64,000 bases of DNA from Marinobacter nitratireducens. Its GTDB lineage: Bacteria > Pseudomonadota > Gammaproteobacteria > Pseudomonadales > Oleiphilaceae. Of this stretch, positions 1 through 7,390 are shown in pieces. How positions within the stretch are numbered: the stretch's first letter is position 1; each line of letters begins with the position of its first letter. The translations under genes were made by a program, and so were the position numbers. The stretch spans positions 1 through 64,000 of the forward strand of contig NZ_ANIE01000002.1 of assembly GCF_000708045.1 (NCBI RefSeq), read 5' to 3'. The notes below the pieces were generated by a model. The model saw nothing but the letters and a program-made list of their open reading frames with translations. It made no database searches and was not told where the DNA came from.

Positions 1-154
1 TGACCGCTTGTTGTTGGGAATATGACAGGTCTGGGTGGTGTGCCCGAATCCGATCCTCGATGGCGTTTACTTCGGCTTCGCTGAGGCTTTCACTGGTGAC
101 AGAGGTGCAGCCCACGATCAGGCTGGAGGCGACCAAGGTCAGTACGTAACGCAT
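1..154 (-). CDS. Partial small lipoprotein (N-terminus only)
   Basis: The frame starts at an ATG complementary to 152-154 and runs off the left edge, so 51 residues are visible. They begin MRYVLTLVASSLIVGC, a short signal sequence ending in an LIVGC lipobox; lipidation at Cys16 would anchor the mature protein in a membrane facing the periplasm. The visible mature part is rich in Ser, Glu and Ala and then charged, with no motif I recognise. It is divergent from the DUF3592 gene. Function unknown; the lipoprotein call rests on the lipobox alone. Confidence 0.6.
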   Translation of the reverse strand, partial: MRYVLTLVASSLIVGCTSVTSESLSEAEVNAIEDRIRAHHPDLSYSQQQAV

Positions 155-291
155 GCACACTCCGTGCAATAAGGTTTCACATTCCATGTATGGCATGAAT
201 GCTATCACCCGAAAGCCCTGAAAAGCATTAAGAGGGCGAAAGCTTTTAGCTCGCTTTTTGCGGCGATGCTTTAAAGCGCCGGAGATGCCGG

Positions 292-328
292 TATAATCCG
301 TATTCCCCGGCAGCGGGATGTTGCCGGG
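292..328 (+). promoter_or_regulatory. Candidate -10 box and leader hairpin before the DUF3592 gene
   Basis: A perfect TATAAT stands at 292-297; a -35 is poor (TTTAAA at 270-275, 16 bp spacer). Just downstream a hairpin with 7 bp arms (CCCGGCA 306-312, TGCCGGG 322-328) lies in the presumed 5' leader, 30 bases before the start codon. The rest of the 155-358 gap shows nothing further. Confidence 0.35.
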
Positions 329-358
329 CATGGACGCAAATCTTTCAAAGGACCTGAT

Positions 359-1054
359 ATGAAAGTCTTTAATACCCTCCGGGTGATTTTCGCCCTGATT
401 GGTGTCGGTATGCTTGCTGGTGCCTATTTTTCTTTCCAGAACACGACGGATTTTCTGGAGACAGCCTCCGCCAAATCTGGTGTTGTCACAGACTTGATCC
501 GCTCCCGTTCGAGTGATTCCAACGCTTACTATCCTGTGGTCCGTTTCGAGGACGATCAGGGCCGTTTGGTGGAGTTTCGTTCCTCAAGTGGTACCAACCC
601 TCCGGCTTATGATCGGGGTGAGAAAGTGAACGTGCTATTTACACCGGGGGAAGCTGAGTCTGCCCGGATCGATGGATTCTTTTCTCTCTGGGGTGTTGCG
701 CTGATCGTAGGCGGCCTAGGTACTGCGTTTTTCCTGATTGGCGGTGGCATGTTTCTGGTGCCCGCGATTCGGGGGCGTGGCGCGGCCAGGTTGCGCGAGA
801 CAGGTCAGCTGGTGCAGGGTCGGTTCCAGGGTGTTGAGCGCAACACCGGGTTGGAAATGAATGGCCGGAATCCGTTCCGAATTGTGTGCCAGTGGCAAAA
901 CCCGGTGACGTCCGATGTTCACGTATTCCACAGTGATAACATCTGGTTTGACCCCTCCGATCACATTTCGGGCGATAGCATTCCTGTTTACATTAATCCC
1001 ACCAACCCCAGGCGATATTGGGTCGATACTTCGTTCTTGCCCAAACTCTCGTAA
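359..1054 (+). CDS. DUF3592 family membrane protein
   Basis: A 231-residue protein with one membrane segment near residues 8-26, a soluble stretch of about 80 residues, and a second long hydrophobic segment near 110-137, then a soluble C-terminal half. The loop contains the DUF3592-type pattern: Tyr-x-Pro-Val-Val-x-Phe at about 58-63, a later Pro-Pro-x-Tyr and a G-x-x-V-x-V-x-F-x-P strand. The C-terminal half repeats a similar beta-rich pattern (a second Y-x-N-P turn), so it may be a duplicated DUF3592 unit. AGGAC lies just before the ATG. The family has no established biochemical role. It is a stand-alone gene; the next gene is 91 bases away. Confidence 0.7.
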   Translation: MKVFNTLRVIFALIGVGMLAGAYFSFQNTTDFLETASAKSGVVTDLIRSRSSDSNAYYPVVRFEDDQGRLVEFRSSSGTNPPAYDRGEKVNVLFTPGEAESARIDGFFSLWGVALIVGGLGTAFFLIGGGMFLVPAIRGRGAARLRETGQLVQGRFQGVERNTGLEMNGRNPFRIVCQWQNPVTSDVHVFHSDNIWFDPSDHISGDSIPVYINPTNPRRYWVDTSFLPKLS

Positions 1055-1145
1055 GGTTCCTCCAGCAACAGCCTGACACTCCCGGCGATCTCTCCTATGC
1101 TGATTTGATACACCAGATTCAGCAGCAATGGAGGGGCGCCACCTG

Positions 1146-2288
1146 ATGATTCCATCCACCATGAAAGCCATGGTCCTCACCGGGCATGGCGGCATCGAAA
1201 AGCTTGAGTATCAGGATGTGACTACGCCGTCTCCGGGGCCTGGTCAGGTGTTGGTTCAGGTGACGGCCACAGCCAAGAACAACACCGACCGGAAGGCAAG
1301 GGAAGGGCTCTACCCCACGAAAAAGGGTGAGATGACGTCTTTTCAGATGGGGGGCAAACCCACGCTGGTTTTTCCCCGGATTCAGGGTGCCGATATCGCT
1401 GGCCGGGTTGTGGCTGTGGGTGATGGCGTTCCGGAAAGCCGGGTGGGTGAGCGTGGCCTGCTGGATTTCAATATCTACGCTGATGCCCGTCGGGATATCA
1501 ATCTCACGCCAGACTATTATGGCCATGGCGCCGATGGTGGTTTCGCAGAGTACGTCGCGCTTCCAGCTGACCAGTTTCATCACGTCCCCAACCCGGATCT
1601 GTCCGATGCCGAACTCGCGGCCATGGGCATGTGTTCCTATCAAACCGCCTACCATATGGTGACCTCGGCCAACCTGAAGGCCGGAGAGCGTGTATTGGTC
1701 ACGGGCGCCAGTGGTGGTGTCGGTACAGCGCTCATCCAGCTTTGTCGGATCATCGGAGCCATTCCGTACGCGGTGAGCAAGCCCGACAAAGCCGACGCCT
1801 TGCTCGGCTTGGGCGCAGAGGCGGTACTGGATCGCTCGGATCTGCCCAGCTTTGTCGAGCGGGTGAAGCAGGCAACGGGCGGCAAGCCGATTGATGCGGT
1901 CATGGACCTGGTCGGTGGTGAGATGACTGACCTTTTCATCGACACCATGATTTTCGATATGAACACCCGCAGCGATTACCCGAGGCTCAGTATTGCCGGT
2001 GCCAGCGGGGGCAATATCAGCGAAATTCTCTGGACTCGTATCTATCTTTATCAGGTGCAGATTTTTGGCGTGTCCCACGGTACACGCGAAGAGGCGGAAC
2101 AGTTGATGGCGTGGATTCGGGGAGGGCAACTCAAACCGGTGCTTCATGGCGCCTTCCGGCTTTCGGATCTGCACCGGGCAGAGGAATACTTTGTTAACCG
2201 GGGCAGTAATTATCTCGGCAAGATCGTGATTGTTCCCGACTCAATGTGGGATGAACACGGCAAACCCTGGTCGCTGGAGAGTGCCTGA
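1146..2288 (+). CDS. MDR-superfamily zinc-independent oxidoreductase (quinone oxidoreductase-like)
   Basis: A 380-residue medium-chain dehydrogenase/reductase. An N-terminal GroES-like half carries the GADIAGRVVAVG motif, and the nucleotide-binding half carries VTGASGGVGTALIQL, typical of NADPH-dependent quinone or enoyl reductases. I see none of the Cys-rich structural zinc loop of true alcohol dehydrogenases. The start at 1146 is preferred over an in-frame ATG at 1128 because GGAGGGG at 1130-1136 sits 9 bases before it and would otherwise be inside the gene. The stop overlaps the next start (TGATG at 2286-2290), so it is translationally coupled to the racemase-like gene, suggesting both act on one substrate. 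Substrate unknown. Confidence 0.8.
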   Translation: MIPSTMKAMVLTGHGGIEKLEYQDVTTPSPGPGQVLVQVTATAKNNTDRKAREGLYPTKKGEMTSFQMGGKPTLVFPRIQGADIAGRVVAVGDGVPESRVGERGLLDFNIYADARRDINLTPDYYGHGADGGFAEYVALPADQFHHVPNPDLSDAELAAMGMCSYQTAYHMVTSANLKAGERVLVTGASGGVGTALIQLCRIIGAIPYAVSKPDKADALLGLGAEAVLDRSDLPSFVERVKQATGGKPIDAVMDLVGGEMTDLFIDTMIFDMNTRSDYPRLSIAGASGGNISEILWTRIYLYQVQIFGVSHGTREEAEQLMAWIRGGQLKPVLHGAFRLSDLHRAEEYFVNRGSNYLGKIVIVPDSMWDEHGKPWSLESA

Positions 2289-3331
2289 TGAAGCCTGAAC
2301 TGACCATTCAATTAATGGACACCCACGCCGGAGGAGACGTCAGCCGCATTGTGACGGGAGGCATTGATCCGCTGCCCGGTGACACCGTCAGAGCCCAGAT
2401 GGAGTACCTGCGGGATGATGCCGATGGTCTTCGGCGGCTCTTGCTCGAGGAGCCCTATGGCATTCCTGAAATGTCGGTAGATCTTCTGGTGCCGGCAACA
2501 GATCCGAGAGCAGCGGCCGGGTATATCATCATGGAGGTCATGGGGTATCCGATCTACTCCGGGTCCAACACCATCTGCACGGCAACCGCGGTACTCGAAG
2601 CCGGCATCGTTCCAAAGCGGGAAGGCAAGCAGAGCTTTATGCTGGAGTCACCGGCAGGGCTGGTGCAGATCGAGGCGACGGTTCGCGACGGTGTGGTCGA
2701 GGCCATCACCTGTGAGGGCCTGCCGAGCTATATCCATTCCTACCGCGAGAGCATCGATGTGCCAGGGCTCGGGACGATCACCTACAGCGTGGCCTATAGT
2801 GGGGGGTTTTATGCTTTGGTGGATGCTCGTCAACTGGGGTTTGAGCTGACGTTGGATGAGGAGCGCAGGCTCGCACAAACGGCGCATGCCATTGTTGAGG
2901 CCATCCAGGCTGAGCGTGGGTTTTCTCACTACACCCTTGGAGATGTCGGGCCGTTACCGTTCCTGCATTTTATGGGGCCGGTCGAAGAAGTTGCTGAGGG
3001 TTTTTATCGTTCACGTTCGGCCACTTATGTTCATCCGGGGGTAATCTGTCGCAGTACAACGGGCACGGGAACATCTGCCCGACTGGCGCTGATGAATTAC
3101 GAGGGAAGTATTTCCCCGGGCGACCGGCTGGAAACCGTGTCACTGAGAGAGACCGGTTTTATTGGCGAGTTCAGTGATGTTCAGCAGGAAGGCGACTATC
3201 AGGTGGTAAAAAACCACATCACAGGTCGGGGATACGTGATTGCCCGATCCGATATCGTCGTAAATTGTGATGACCCGATGGTGGAGTGTGATGCACTTCA
3301 CCATGTGCTCTCGAGCCGTCGCACCGAATAA
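2288..3331 (+). CDS. Proline racemase superfamily protein with Ser/Thr in place of both catalytic Cys
   Basis: A 347-residue protein with the two-lobe proline racemase / hydroxyproline epimerase / trans-3-hydroxyproline dehydratase pattern: DTHAGGD near the N-terminus and a GTGTSARLAL block near 259-268. In racemases and epimerases both halves carry a catalytic Cys (Cys-Gly-His and Ser-Pro-Cys-Gly-Thr-Gly). Here the first site reads Tyr-Ser91-Gly-Ser-Asn and the second Ser-Thr-Thr258-Gly-Thr-Gly, so both Cys are absent. Known dehydratases of the family have Cys-Thr and some epimerases Ser-Cys; Ser-Thr is not a pairing I know, so the reaction is left open (dehydration more likely than racemisation). 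It overlaps the upstream oxidoreductase by one base and is probably the last gene of a two-gene operon. A T-rich run follows the stop (3333-3350). Confidence 0.75.
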   Translation: MKPELTIQLMDTHAGGDVSRIVTGGIDPLPGDTVRAQMEYLRDDADGLRRLLLEEPYGIPEMSVDLLVPATDPRAAAGYIIMEVMGYPIYSGSNTICTATAVLEAGIVPKREGKQSFMLESPAGLVQIEATVRDGVVEAITCEGLPSYIHSYRESIDVPGLGTITYSVAYSGGFYALVDARQLGFELTLDEERRLAQTAHAIVEAIQAERGFSHYTLGDVGPLPFLHFMGPVEEVAEGFYRSRSATYVHPGVICRSTTGTGTSARLALMNYEGSISPGDRLETVSLRETGFIGEFSDVQQEGDYQVVKNHITGRGYVIARSDIVVNCDDPMVECDALHHVLSSRRTE

Positions 3332-3431
3332 ATTTTTTCTCTTTTTTTTTGCTTCCCTGAGGCACGCCTGGCGCGGCGTGCCTGAATATTCCCGTTGTGA
3401 TTGCATGTTGATTCGTCGAAGTCTTCGACTA

Positions 3432-3462
3432 TTGTCTTTCCAAGTTTACCTTTACGTAAAGT
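3432..3462 (+). promoter_or_regulatory. LiuR-like box inside a 19 bp-spaced promoter, before the acyl-CoA ligase
   Basis: TTTACCTTTACGTAAA at 3445-3460 differs at one position from the reverse complement of the box between liuR and the SDR gene. It lies between a possible -35 TTGTCT (3432-3437) and -10 TAAAGT (3457-3462) separated by 19 bases, the long spacing typical of MerR-regulated promoters. LiuR is a MerR-family protein, so the arrangement fits. The start codon is 60 bases downstream. Confidence 0.55.
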
Positions 3463-3501
3463 GTACCCTGTGCTAAATCTTGATCTCGTGATTTCGAAGA
3501 T

Positions 3502-3515
3502 AACAACAACAGGAG
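3502..3515 (+). promoter_or_regulatory. CA-rich AAYAAY motif abutting the Shine-Dalgarno of the acyl-CoA ligase
   Basis: AACAACAAC at 3502-3510 runs straight into AGGAG at 3511-3515, six bases before the ATG at 3522. The AAYAAYAA pattern is the established Hfq/Crc binding motif for catabolite repression in Pseudomonas. Whether this organism has Crc cannot be seen here. Confidence 0.35.
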
Positions 3516-3521
3516 TTGAAC

Positions 3522-5171
3522 ATGAGCCTCCCGGAATACGCTGACGTCTACAACAATTTTGATCCTGCCGCCCTGGAGGCGGAGATTCTGGATGGTCGCC
3601 TGGATAGCGGCCTGAATGTCTGTCACGAAATCTGCGACAAGTGGGCAAGCGACCCACAAAAAGTTGCGCTTTACTACGAGAAAGACGGTGGTGGTGAGGG
3701 CAAGCTCACCTTTGCTGAGCTCCGCGATGCATCAGCCCGTTTTGCCAACTATCTGAAATCCCAGGGGATCGGAAAAGGGGACCGGGTAGCGGGTCTGTTG
3801 CCCCGGACTCCGGAGCTGCTGATTGTAATTGCCGGTGCTCTGCGGGCCGGCGCGGTGTATCAGCCGCTGTTTACAGCTTTTGGTTCCGGGGCCATTGAGT
3901 ATCGCCTGGAGCGCGCGGGAACACGGCTTGTGGTGACCGATCCTCAGAACTTTCCGAAGCTCAATGATGTCAAAGGTTGCCCGCCGGCGATGTGCGTGAG
4001 TGCCAGCGAGGCCGGAGCTGATGTTGCGGATTTTTACGCCACACTGGACGAGCAGTCTGCGGAGTTCGAGCCGGTTCAGATCAAAGGCTCTGATCCGTTC
4101 CTGCAGATGTTTACCTCCGGTACGGTTGGTAAAGCCAAGGGTGTGGCTGTGCCTGCCCGTGCGCTGATGGCGTTTTACGTGTACATGAAATACGCCATCG
4201 ATCTCCGCGAGGACGATCGTTATTGGAACGTAGCGGACCCGGGCTGGGCTTACGGGCTTTACTATGCCGTCGTGGGGCCATTGCTCATGGGGCACGCCAC
4301 CCATTTCAATCCGGGTGCATTCACGCCGGAGTCCACCTACGACATGATCCGCAAATACAAGATCACCAACCTGGCGGCGGCGCCGACGGCGTACCGTCTG
4401 TTGAAGGCCAATGATCATGTGTTGCCCGAGGGCGAGAACCTTGGCCTGAGGGTTGCCAGCAGTGCTGGTGAGCCTCTGAATCCGGAAGTGGTGAACTGGA
4501 TCAAGAATCGTCATTTCTGTCCGGTGAAAGATCACTACGGCCAGACCGAGACCGGTATGACCTGTTGTAACTTCCACGGGCTGAGCCACCCGCTCCGTGA
4601 GGGTTCCATGGGGTACTCCTCGCCCGGGCACAGAGTCGTTGCCCTCAGTGAGCAGAATGAAGAAGTCGGAGAGGGCGAAATCGGACAACTGGCTGTCGAT
4701 GTCAAATCCTCACCGCTGTTCCATTTCGATGGTTACACCTGGGGTGAGAAAGATCCGTTCGTAAACGGGTACTACCTGACGGGCGATATGGTCATCTGCC
4801 ACGGCGACGGCAGTTACTCCTTTAGCGGCCGTGACGATGACATCATCACCACCGCTGGCTATCGGGTTGGGCCGGCAGACGTGGAAAGCACGCTGCTGGA
4901 GCATGCGGCGGTTGCCGAGTCAGGCGTTGTCGCCAAGCCGGACGAGAAGCGCGGTTCCATTATCAAGGCATACGTGGTCATCAAGAGCGATCAGGCGACA
5001 TCTGATGACGATTCCCTCCGGGATGAGTTGCAGGAATTGGTGCGCCGCCGTCTCTCAACGCACGCTTTCCCTCGGGAGATCGAGTTTGTCGATGAGCTTC
5101 CCAAAACGCCCAGTGGAAAGATCCAGCGTTTCGTGCTGCGTAATCGTGCCAAGGACGAAGTTGAAGCATGA
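3522..5171 (+). CDS. AMP-forming acyl-CoA synthetase (short/medium or branched-chain acid)
   Basis: A 549-residue ANL-superfamily ligase converting a carboxylic acid, ATP and CoA to acyl-CoA, AMP and PPi. The P-loop MFTSGTVGKAKG lies near residue 196, the adenylate motif GQTETG near 340, YYLTGDM in the hinge region, and the C-terminal catalytic lysine in PKTPSGKIQRF near 526-536, so all key residues are present. The N-terminus resembles the acetyl/medium-chain (ACSM-like) branch. ATG 3522 is chosen over TTG 3516 because AGGAG (3511-3515) is correctly spaced only for the former. It overlaps the thioesterase start (ATGA) and has a LiuR-like box upstream. Together with the importer that follows, a branched-chain acid such as isovalerate is a reasonable guess, not shown. 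Confidence 0.85.
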   Translation: MSLPEYADVYNNFDPAALEAEILDGRLDSGLNVCHEICDKWASDPQKVALYYEKDGGGEGKLTFAELRDASARFANYLKSQGIGKGDRVAGLLPRTPELLIVIAGALRAGAVYQPLFTAFGSGAIEYRLERAGTRLVVTDPQNFPKLNDVKGCPPAMCVSASEAGADVADFYATLDEQSAEFEPVQIKGSDPFLQMFTSGTVGKAKGVAVPARALMAFYVYMKYAIDLREDDRYWNVADPGWAYGLYYAVVGPLLMGHATHFNPGAFTPESTYDMIRKYKITNLAAAPTAYRLLKANDHVLPEGENLGLRVASSAGEPLNPEVVNWIKNRHFCPVKDHYGQTETGMTCCNFHGLSHPLREGSMGYSSPGHRVVALSEQNEEVGEGEIGQLAVDVKSSPLFHFDGYTWGEKDPFVNGYYLTGDMVICHGDGSYSFSGRDDDIITTAGYRVGPADVESTLLEHAAVAESGVVAKPDEKRGSIIKAYVVIKSDQATSDDDSLRDELQELVRRRLSTHAFPREIEFVDELPKTPSGKIQRFVLRNRAKDEVEA

Positions 5172-5590
5172 TCATCAGCTTTGAAGAGCTCCGGGCCTTT
5201 CTCGCCGAGCAGTTTCCGCAGGGAGACGCCTATGGCTCCCTGCAGAAGCTCGGGGATGGTTGGGCAGAGATGAGGCTTGAGGTGGATGAGGAGCACCTGC
5301 GCCCGGGCGGAACAGTGTCCGGGCCGGCAATGATGGGGTTGGCGGATGTCACCGTCTATGCCGCGCTGCTCAGCAAGATCGGGCTTGTTCCCCTGGCCGT
5401 GACCACGAACCTGAACATCAATTTCCTCCGAAAGCCCGTCGCGCACAAGCCTATCTGGGCCAGGGCGACGATGCTGAAGGTGGGGCGGACCATGGGGGTG
5501 GGTGAAGTCTTTGTGTACTCCGAAGGAGTTGAGGAGCCCGTTGCGCATTCAACCATGACCTATTCGATTCCTCCGGCCCATCGCAGGTGA
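5168..5590 (+). CDS. PaaI-type hotdog-fold acyl-CoA thioesterase
   Basis: A 140-residue single hotdog domain. The segment RPGGTVSGPAMMGLADVTVY (about residues 43-62) is the hotdog helix with the conserved Gly-Pro and an acidic Asp that in PaaI-like thioesterases acts in hydrolysis; the strand NLNINFLRKP follows as in the family. The length is normal. Its ATG overlaps the ligase stop (ATGA at 5168-5171), so the two are translationally coupled. A thioesterase undoing the ligase product seems wasteful; it may clear stalled acyl-CoA or release CoA from a different intermediate. No membrane segment; cytoplasmic. Confidence 0.8.
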   Translation: MIISFEELRAFLAEQFPQGDAYGSLQKLGDGWAEMRLEVDEEHLRPGGTVSGPAMMGLADVTVYAALLSKIGLVPLAVTTNLNINFLRKPVAHKPIWARATMLKVGRTMGVGEVFVYSEGVEEPVAHSTMTYSIPPAHRR

Positions 5591-5596
5591 ATTCTG

Positions 5597-5614
5597 TATA
5601 GTATAAATACTATA
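5597..5614. promoter_or_regulatory. 18 bp AT-only inverted repeat (possible operator)
   Basis: TATAGTAT at 5597-5604 and ATACTATA at 5607-5614 form perfect 8 bp arms around AA; a second palindrome TACTATAGTA overlaps at 5608-5617. The stretch is strikingly AT-rich compared with its surroundings and sits 30 bases upstream of the promoter-like sequence of the hydrolase gene, a position suiting a regulator-binding site. Confidence 0.4.
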
Positions 5615-5643
5615 GTAATAAGGTAGTAGTGTTATAAAAAGTC

Positions 5644-5673
5644 TTGACTATCACCAGCTCTGTAACCTAGATT
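5644..5673 (+). promoter_or_regulatory. Candidate promoter of the alpha/beta hydrolase gene
   Basis: TTGACT at 5644-5649 and TAGATT at 5668-5673 are separated by 18 bases. The start codon is 33 bases beyond the -10, and ACAACAATAAC at 5692-5702 fills the leader. It suggests the hydrolase is expressed separately from the ligase-thioesterase pair. Confidence 0.45.
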
Positions 5674-5705
5674 GTCCGATACTTGAGGATTACAACAATA
5701 ACGCT

Positions 5706-6515
5706 ATGAAGATTCGAGACATGTTGGTGCCCGTGGCCGAAGATGTTCATCTGGAGGTCAGGCGCATACAGCACCCAACCCTTGAAGGGCCCACGTTGGT
5801 GTTCCTGCATGAATCCCTCGGCAGTATCGGGCTGTGGCGAAAATTTCCCGAAAAGCTGGCCGCCGCCACTGGATTCGATGCCCTGATATACAACCGACTG
5901 GGTTATGGCCGGTCATCGGACGAGCCACTTCCGCGTCCCTACGATTTCCAGATCAAGGCGGGCTCCGTCTGGTTGCCTCGCTTGCTGGATGAGCTTGGCC
6001 TGGATGAGGTCATCCTGGTTGGGCACAGCGACGGTGGCTCCATTGCCCTGATCGCTGCGGGTGCGATGGGGGCACGCGTCAAGGCGATGATCACCATGGC
6101 GGCTCATGTCTATGCCGATCATCTAACCGAGGAAGGCATCCGGGACATGGCCGTTCGATACAAGGACTCCGATATCCGGGATCGTCTCCATCGCCATCAC
6201 GGTGAGCGGACCGATGACATTTTTTATGCCTGGCAAACCGTCTGGCTGGATGAAGGTTTCCAGCATTCCCTCGATTTCAGCGGCTCATTATCCGCCATTG
6301 ATTGCCCCTCCTTGATCATCCAGGGGGAAGAGGATGAATACGGTGTGCCGGATCAGGTAACACGTATTGTTGACGGTATCGGGGCTAAAGCGATCCCGGT
6401 ATTTATGCCTGAAACAGGCCATTCGCCACATCTGGAAAAAATGGATCAGGTAATCGAGTTGATCTACGACTTTTTGCTAAGTCGGGAAGGCGAAAAAATT
6501 GCGATTTCGCATTGA
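5706..6515 (+). CDS. Alpha/beta hydrolase
   Basis: A 269-residue alpha/beta-hydrolase fold protein. An oxyanion-type FLHESLG strand-loop lies near residue 36, the nucleophile elbow GHSDGG near 106-111 (Ser108), an acidic turn GEEDEYGVP near 211-219, and the catalytic histidine in TGHSPHLE near 238-245. The Ser-Asp/Glu-His set is therefore complete. No signal peptide, so cytoplasmic. ATG 5706 follows an A/C-rich leader with GAGGA at 5685-5689, rather far for a Shine-Dalgarno. It lies between the ligase pair and the Liv importer, and its stop codon (6513-6515) is inside the LiuR-like box of the importer. It could hydrolyse an ester or lactone of a branched acid; the substrate is unknown. Confidence 0.8.
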   Translation: MKIRDMLVPVAEDVHLEVRRIQHPTLEGPTLVFLHESLGSIGLWRKFPEKLAAATGFDALIYNRLGYGRSSDEPLPRPYDFQIKAGSVWLPRLLDELGLDEVILVGHSDGGSIALIAAGAMGARVKAMITMAAHVYADHLTEEGIRDMAVRYKDSDIRDRLHRHHGERTDDIFYAWQTVWLDEGFQHSLDFSGSLSAIDCPSLIIQGEEDEYGVPDQVTRIVDGIGAKAIPVFMPETGHSPHLEKMDQVIELIYDFLLSREGEKIAISH

Positions 6516-6555
6516 CGTTTACGTTGACGTCAATCTACTCTGTAGTTACTTGATA
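6512..6555 (+). promoter_or_regulatory. LiuR-like box and 19 bp-spaced promoter before the Liv importer
   Basis: TTTACGTTGACGTCAA at 6518-6533 matches the other boxes in the ACGT-centred pattern, and with the preceding TTGACG gives three tandem half-sites. A -35 TTGACG (6525-6530) inside the box and TTGATA (6550-6555) are 19 bases apart, MerR-like spacing. It overlaps the stop codon of the hydrolase gene and lies 54 bases before livG. Confidence 0.55.
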
Positions 6556-6560
6556 TTTAC

Positions 6561-6575
6561 AACAATAACAAAAGG
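6561..6575 (+). promoter_or_regulatory. CA-rich AAYAAY motif in the livG leader
   Basis: AACAATAACAAAAGG at 6561-6575 merges an AAYAAY run with the AAAAGG ribosome-binding region 11 bases before the livG ATG. The same ACAACAATAAC 11-mer is found before the hydrolase gene (5692-5702), suggesting shared post-transcriptional control, for example by Hfq. Confidence 0.35.
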
Positions 6576-6586
6576 TAGACCGGCTC

Positions 6587-7390
6587 ATGACTGAACCGTA
6601 CGTTCTGGAGACCCGCAACCTTGTAAAAGAGTTCAAGGGCTTTGTCGCGGTTAACGACGTGAATCTCAAGATTCAGAAAGGCCATATCCATGCCCTGATC
6701 GGACCGAATGGGGCGGGAAAAACCACCGTATTCAACCTGCTCACCAAATTTTTGATACCAACCCGGGGGCAGATCCTCTACAAGGGCGACGACATTACCC
6801 CTCTGAAGTCAGCTGCCATTGCTCGCAAGGGCATTGTCCGCTCATTTCAGATCTCAGCCGTCTTCCCCCATATGACGGCACTCGAGAATATTCGCGTGGC
6901 ACTCCAGACGTTTGAGGGCACGTCCTTCAGTTTCTGGAAGTCCGGCAACTCCCTACACAAGCTAAATGCCCGTTGCATGGAACTGTTGGATTCGGTTGGC
7001 TTGGCTGAATTCGCCAACACCACCACCGTTGAGCTCGCCTATGGGCGAAAGCGAGCACTGGAACTCGCGACAACCCTGGCCATGGAGCCGGAAATTCTGC
7101 TGCTCGATGAACCTACCCAGGGTATGGGCTCAGAGGATGTCGATCGGGTTGTAGAGCTGGTGCGGACAGCTGCTAAAGGGCGCACCGTTCTTATGGTTGA
7201 ACATAACCTCAGCGTTGTTAGCAAGCTCTGTGATCGAATCACTGTGCTGGCTCAGGGGGCCGTTCTGACCGAAGGCGACTATGCCACCGTCTCTGCAGAT
7301 CCGCAGGTTCGTGAAGTCTATATGGGCAGCGATGGCAGTGGAGAGCGCGGGGCCTCAGAAAGTCATGAGAATGCGGAGGCGGCCCAATGA
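6587..7390 (+). CDS. livG: Branched-chain-type ABC importer, ATPase subunit LivG
   Basis: A 267-residue cytoplasmic ABC ATPase energising uptake by a HAAT-family (Liv) importer. Walker A GPNGAGKTT lies near residue 39, the signature region reads VELAYGRKRALELA (the relaxed Y-G signature usual in LivG), Walker B EILLLDEPTQGM follows, and the H-loop is MVEHN. The length is normal, with a Gly/Ser/Glu-rich tail. It heads a five-gene set and its stop overlaps livF (ATGA at 7387-7390). A LiuR-like box lies upstream. The substrate is not fixed by sequence: this family imports amino acids, urea, short amides and carboxylates. Confidence 0.88.
   Translation: MTEPYVLETRNLVKEFKGFVAVNDVNLKIQKGHIHALIGPNGAGKTTVFNLLTKFLIPTRGQILYKGDDITPLKSAAIARKGIVRSFQISAVFPHMTALENIRVALQTFEGTSFSFWKSGNSLHKLNARCMELLDSVGLAEFANTTTVELAYGRKRALELATTLAMEPEILLLDEPTQGMGSEDVDRVVELVRTAAKGRTVLMVEHNLSVVSKLCDRITVLAQGAVLTEGDYATVSADPQVREVYMGSDGSGERGASESHENAEAAQ

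Noticed and set aside
1128..1145. Upstream ATG for the MDR oxidoreductase
   Set aside because: The Shine-Dalgarno-like GGAGGGG would fall inside the coding region; the ATG at 1146 is better spaced.
3360..3383. 9 bp hairpin after the racemase-like gene as a terminator
   Set aside because: The T-run precedes the stem on the plus strand and no U-run follows it on either strand, so it was not listed as a terminator.
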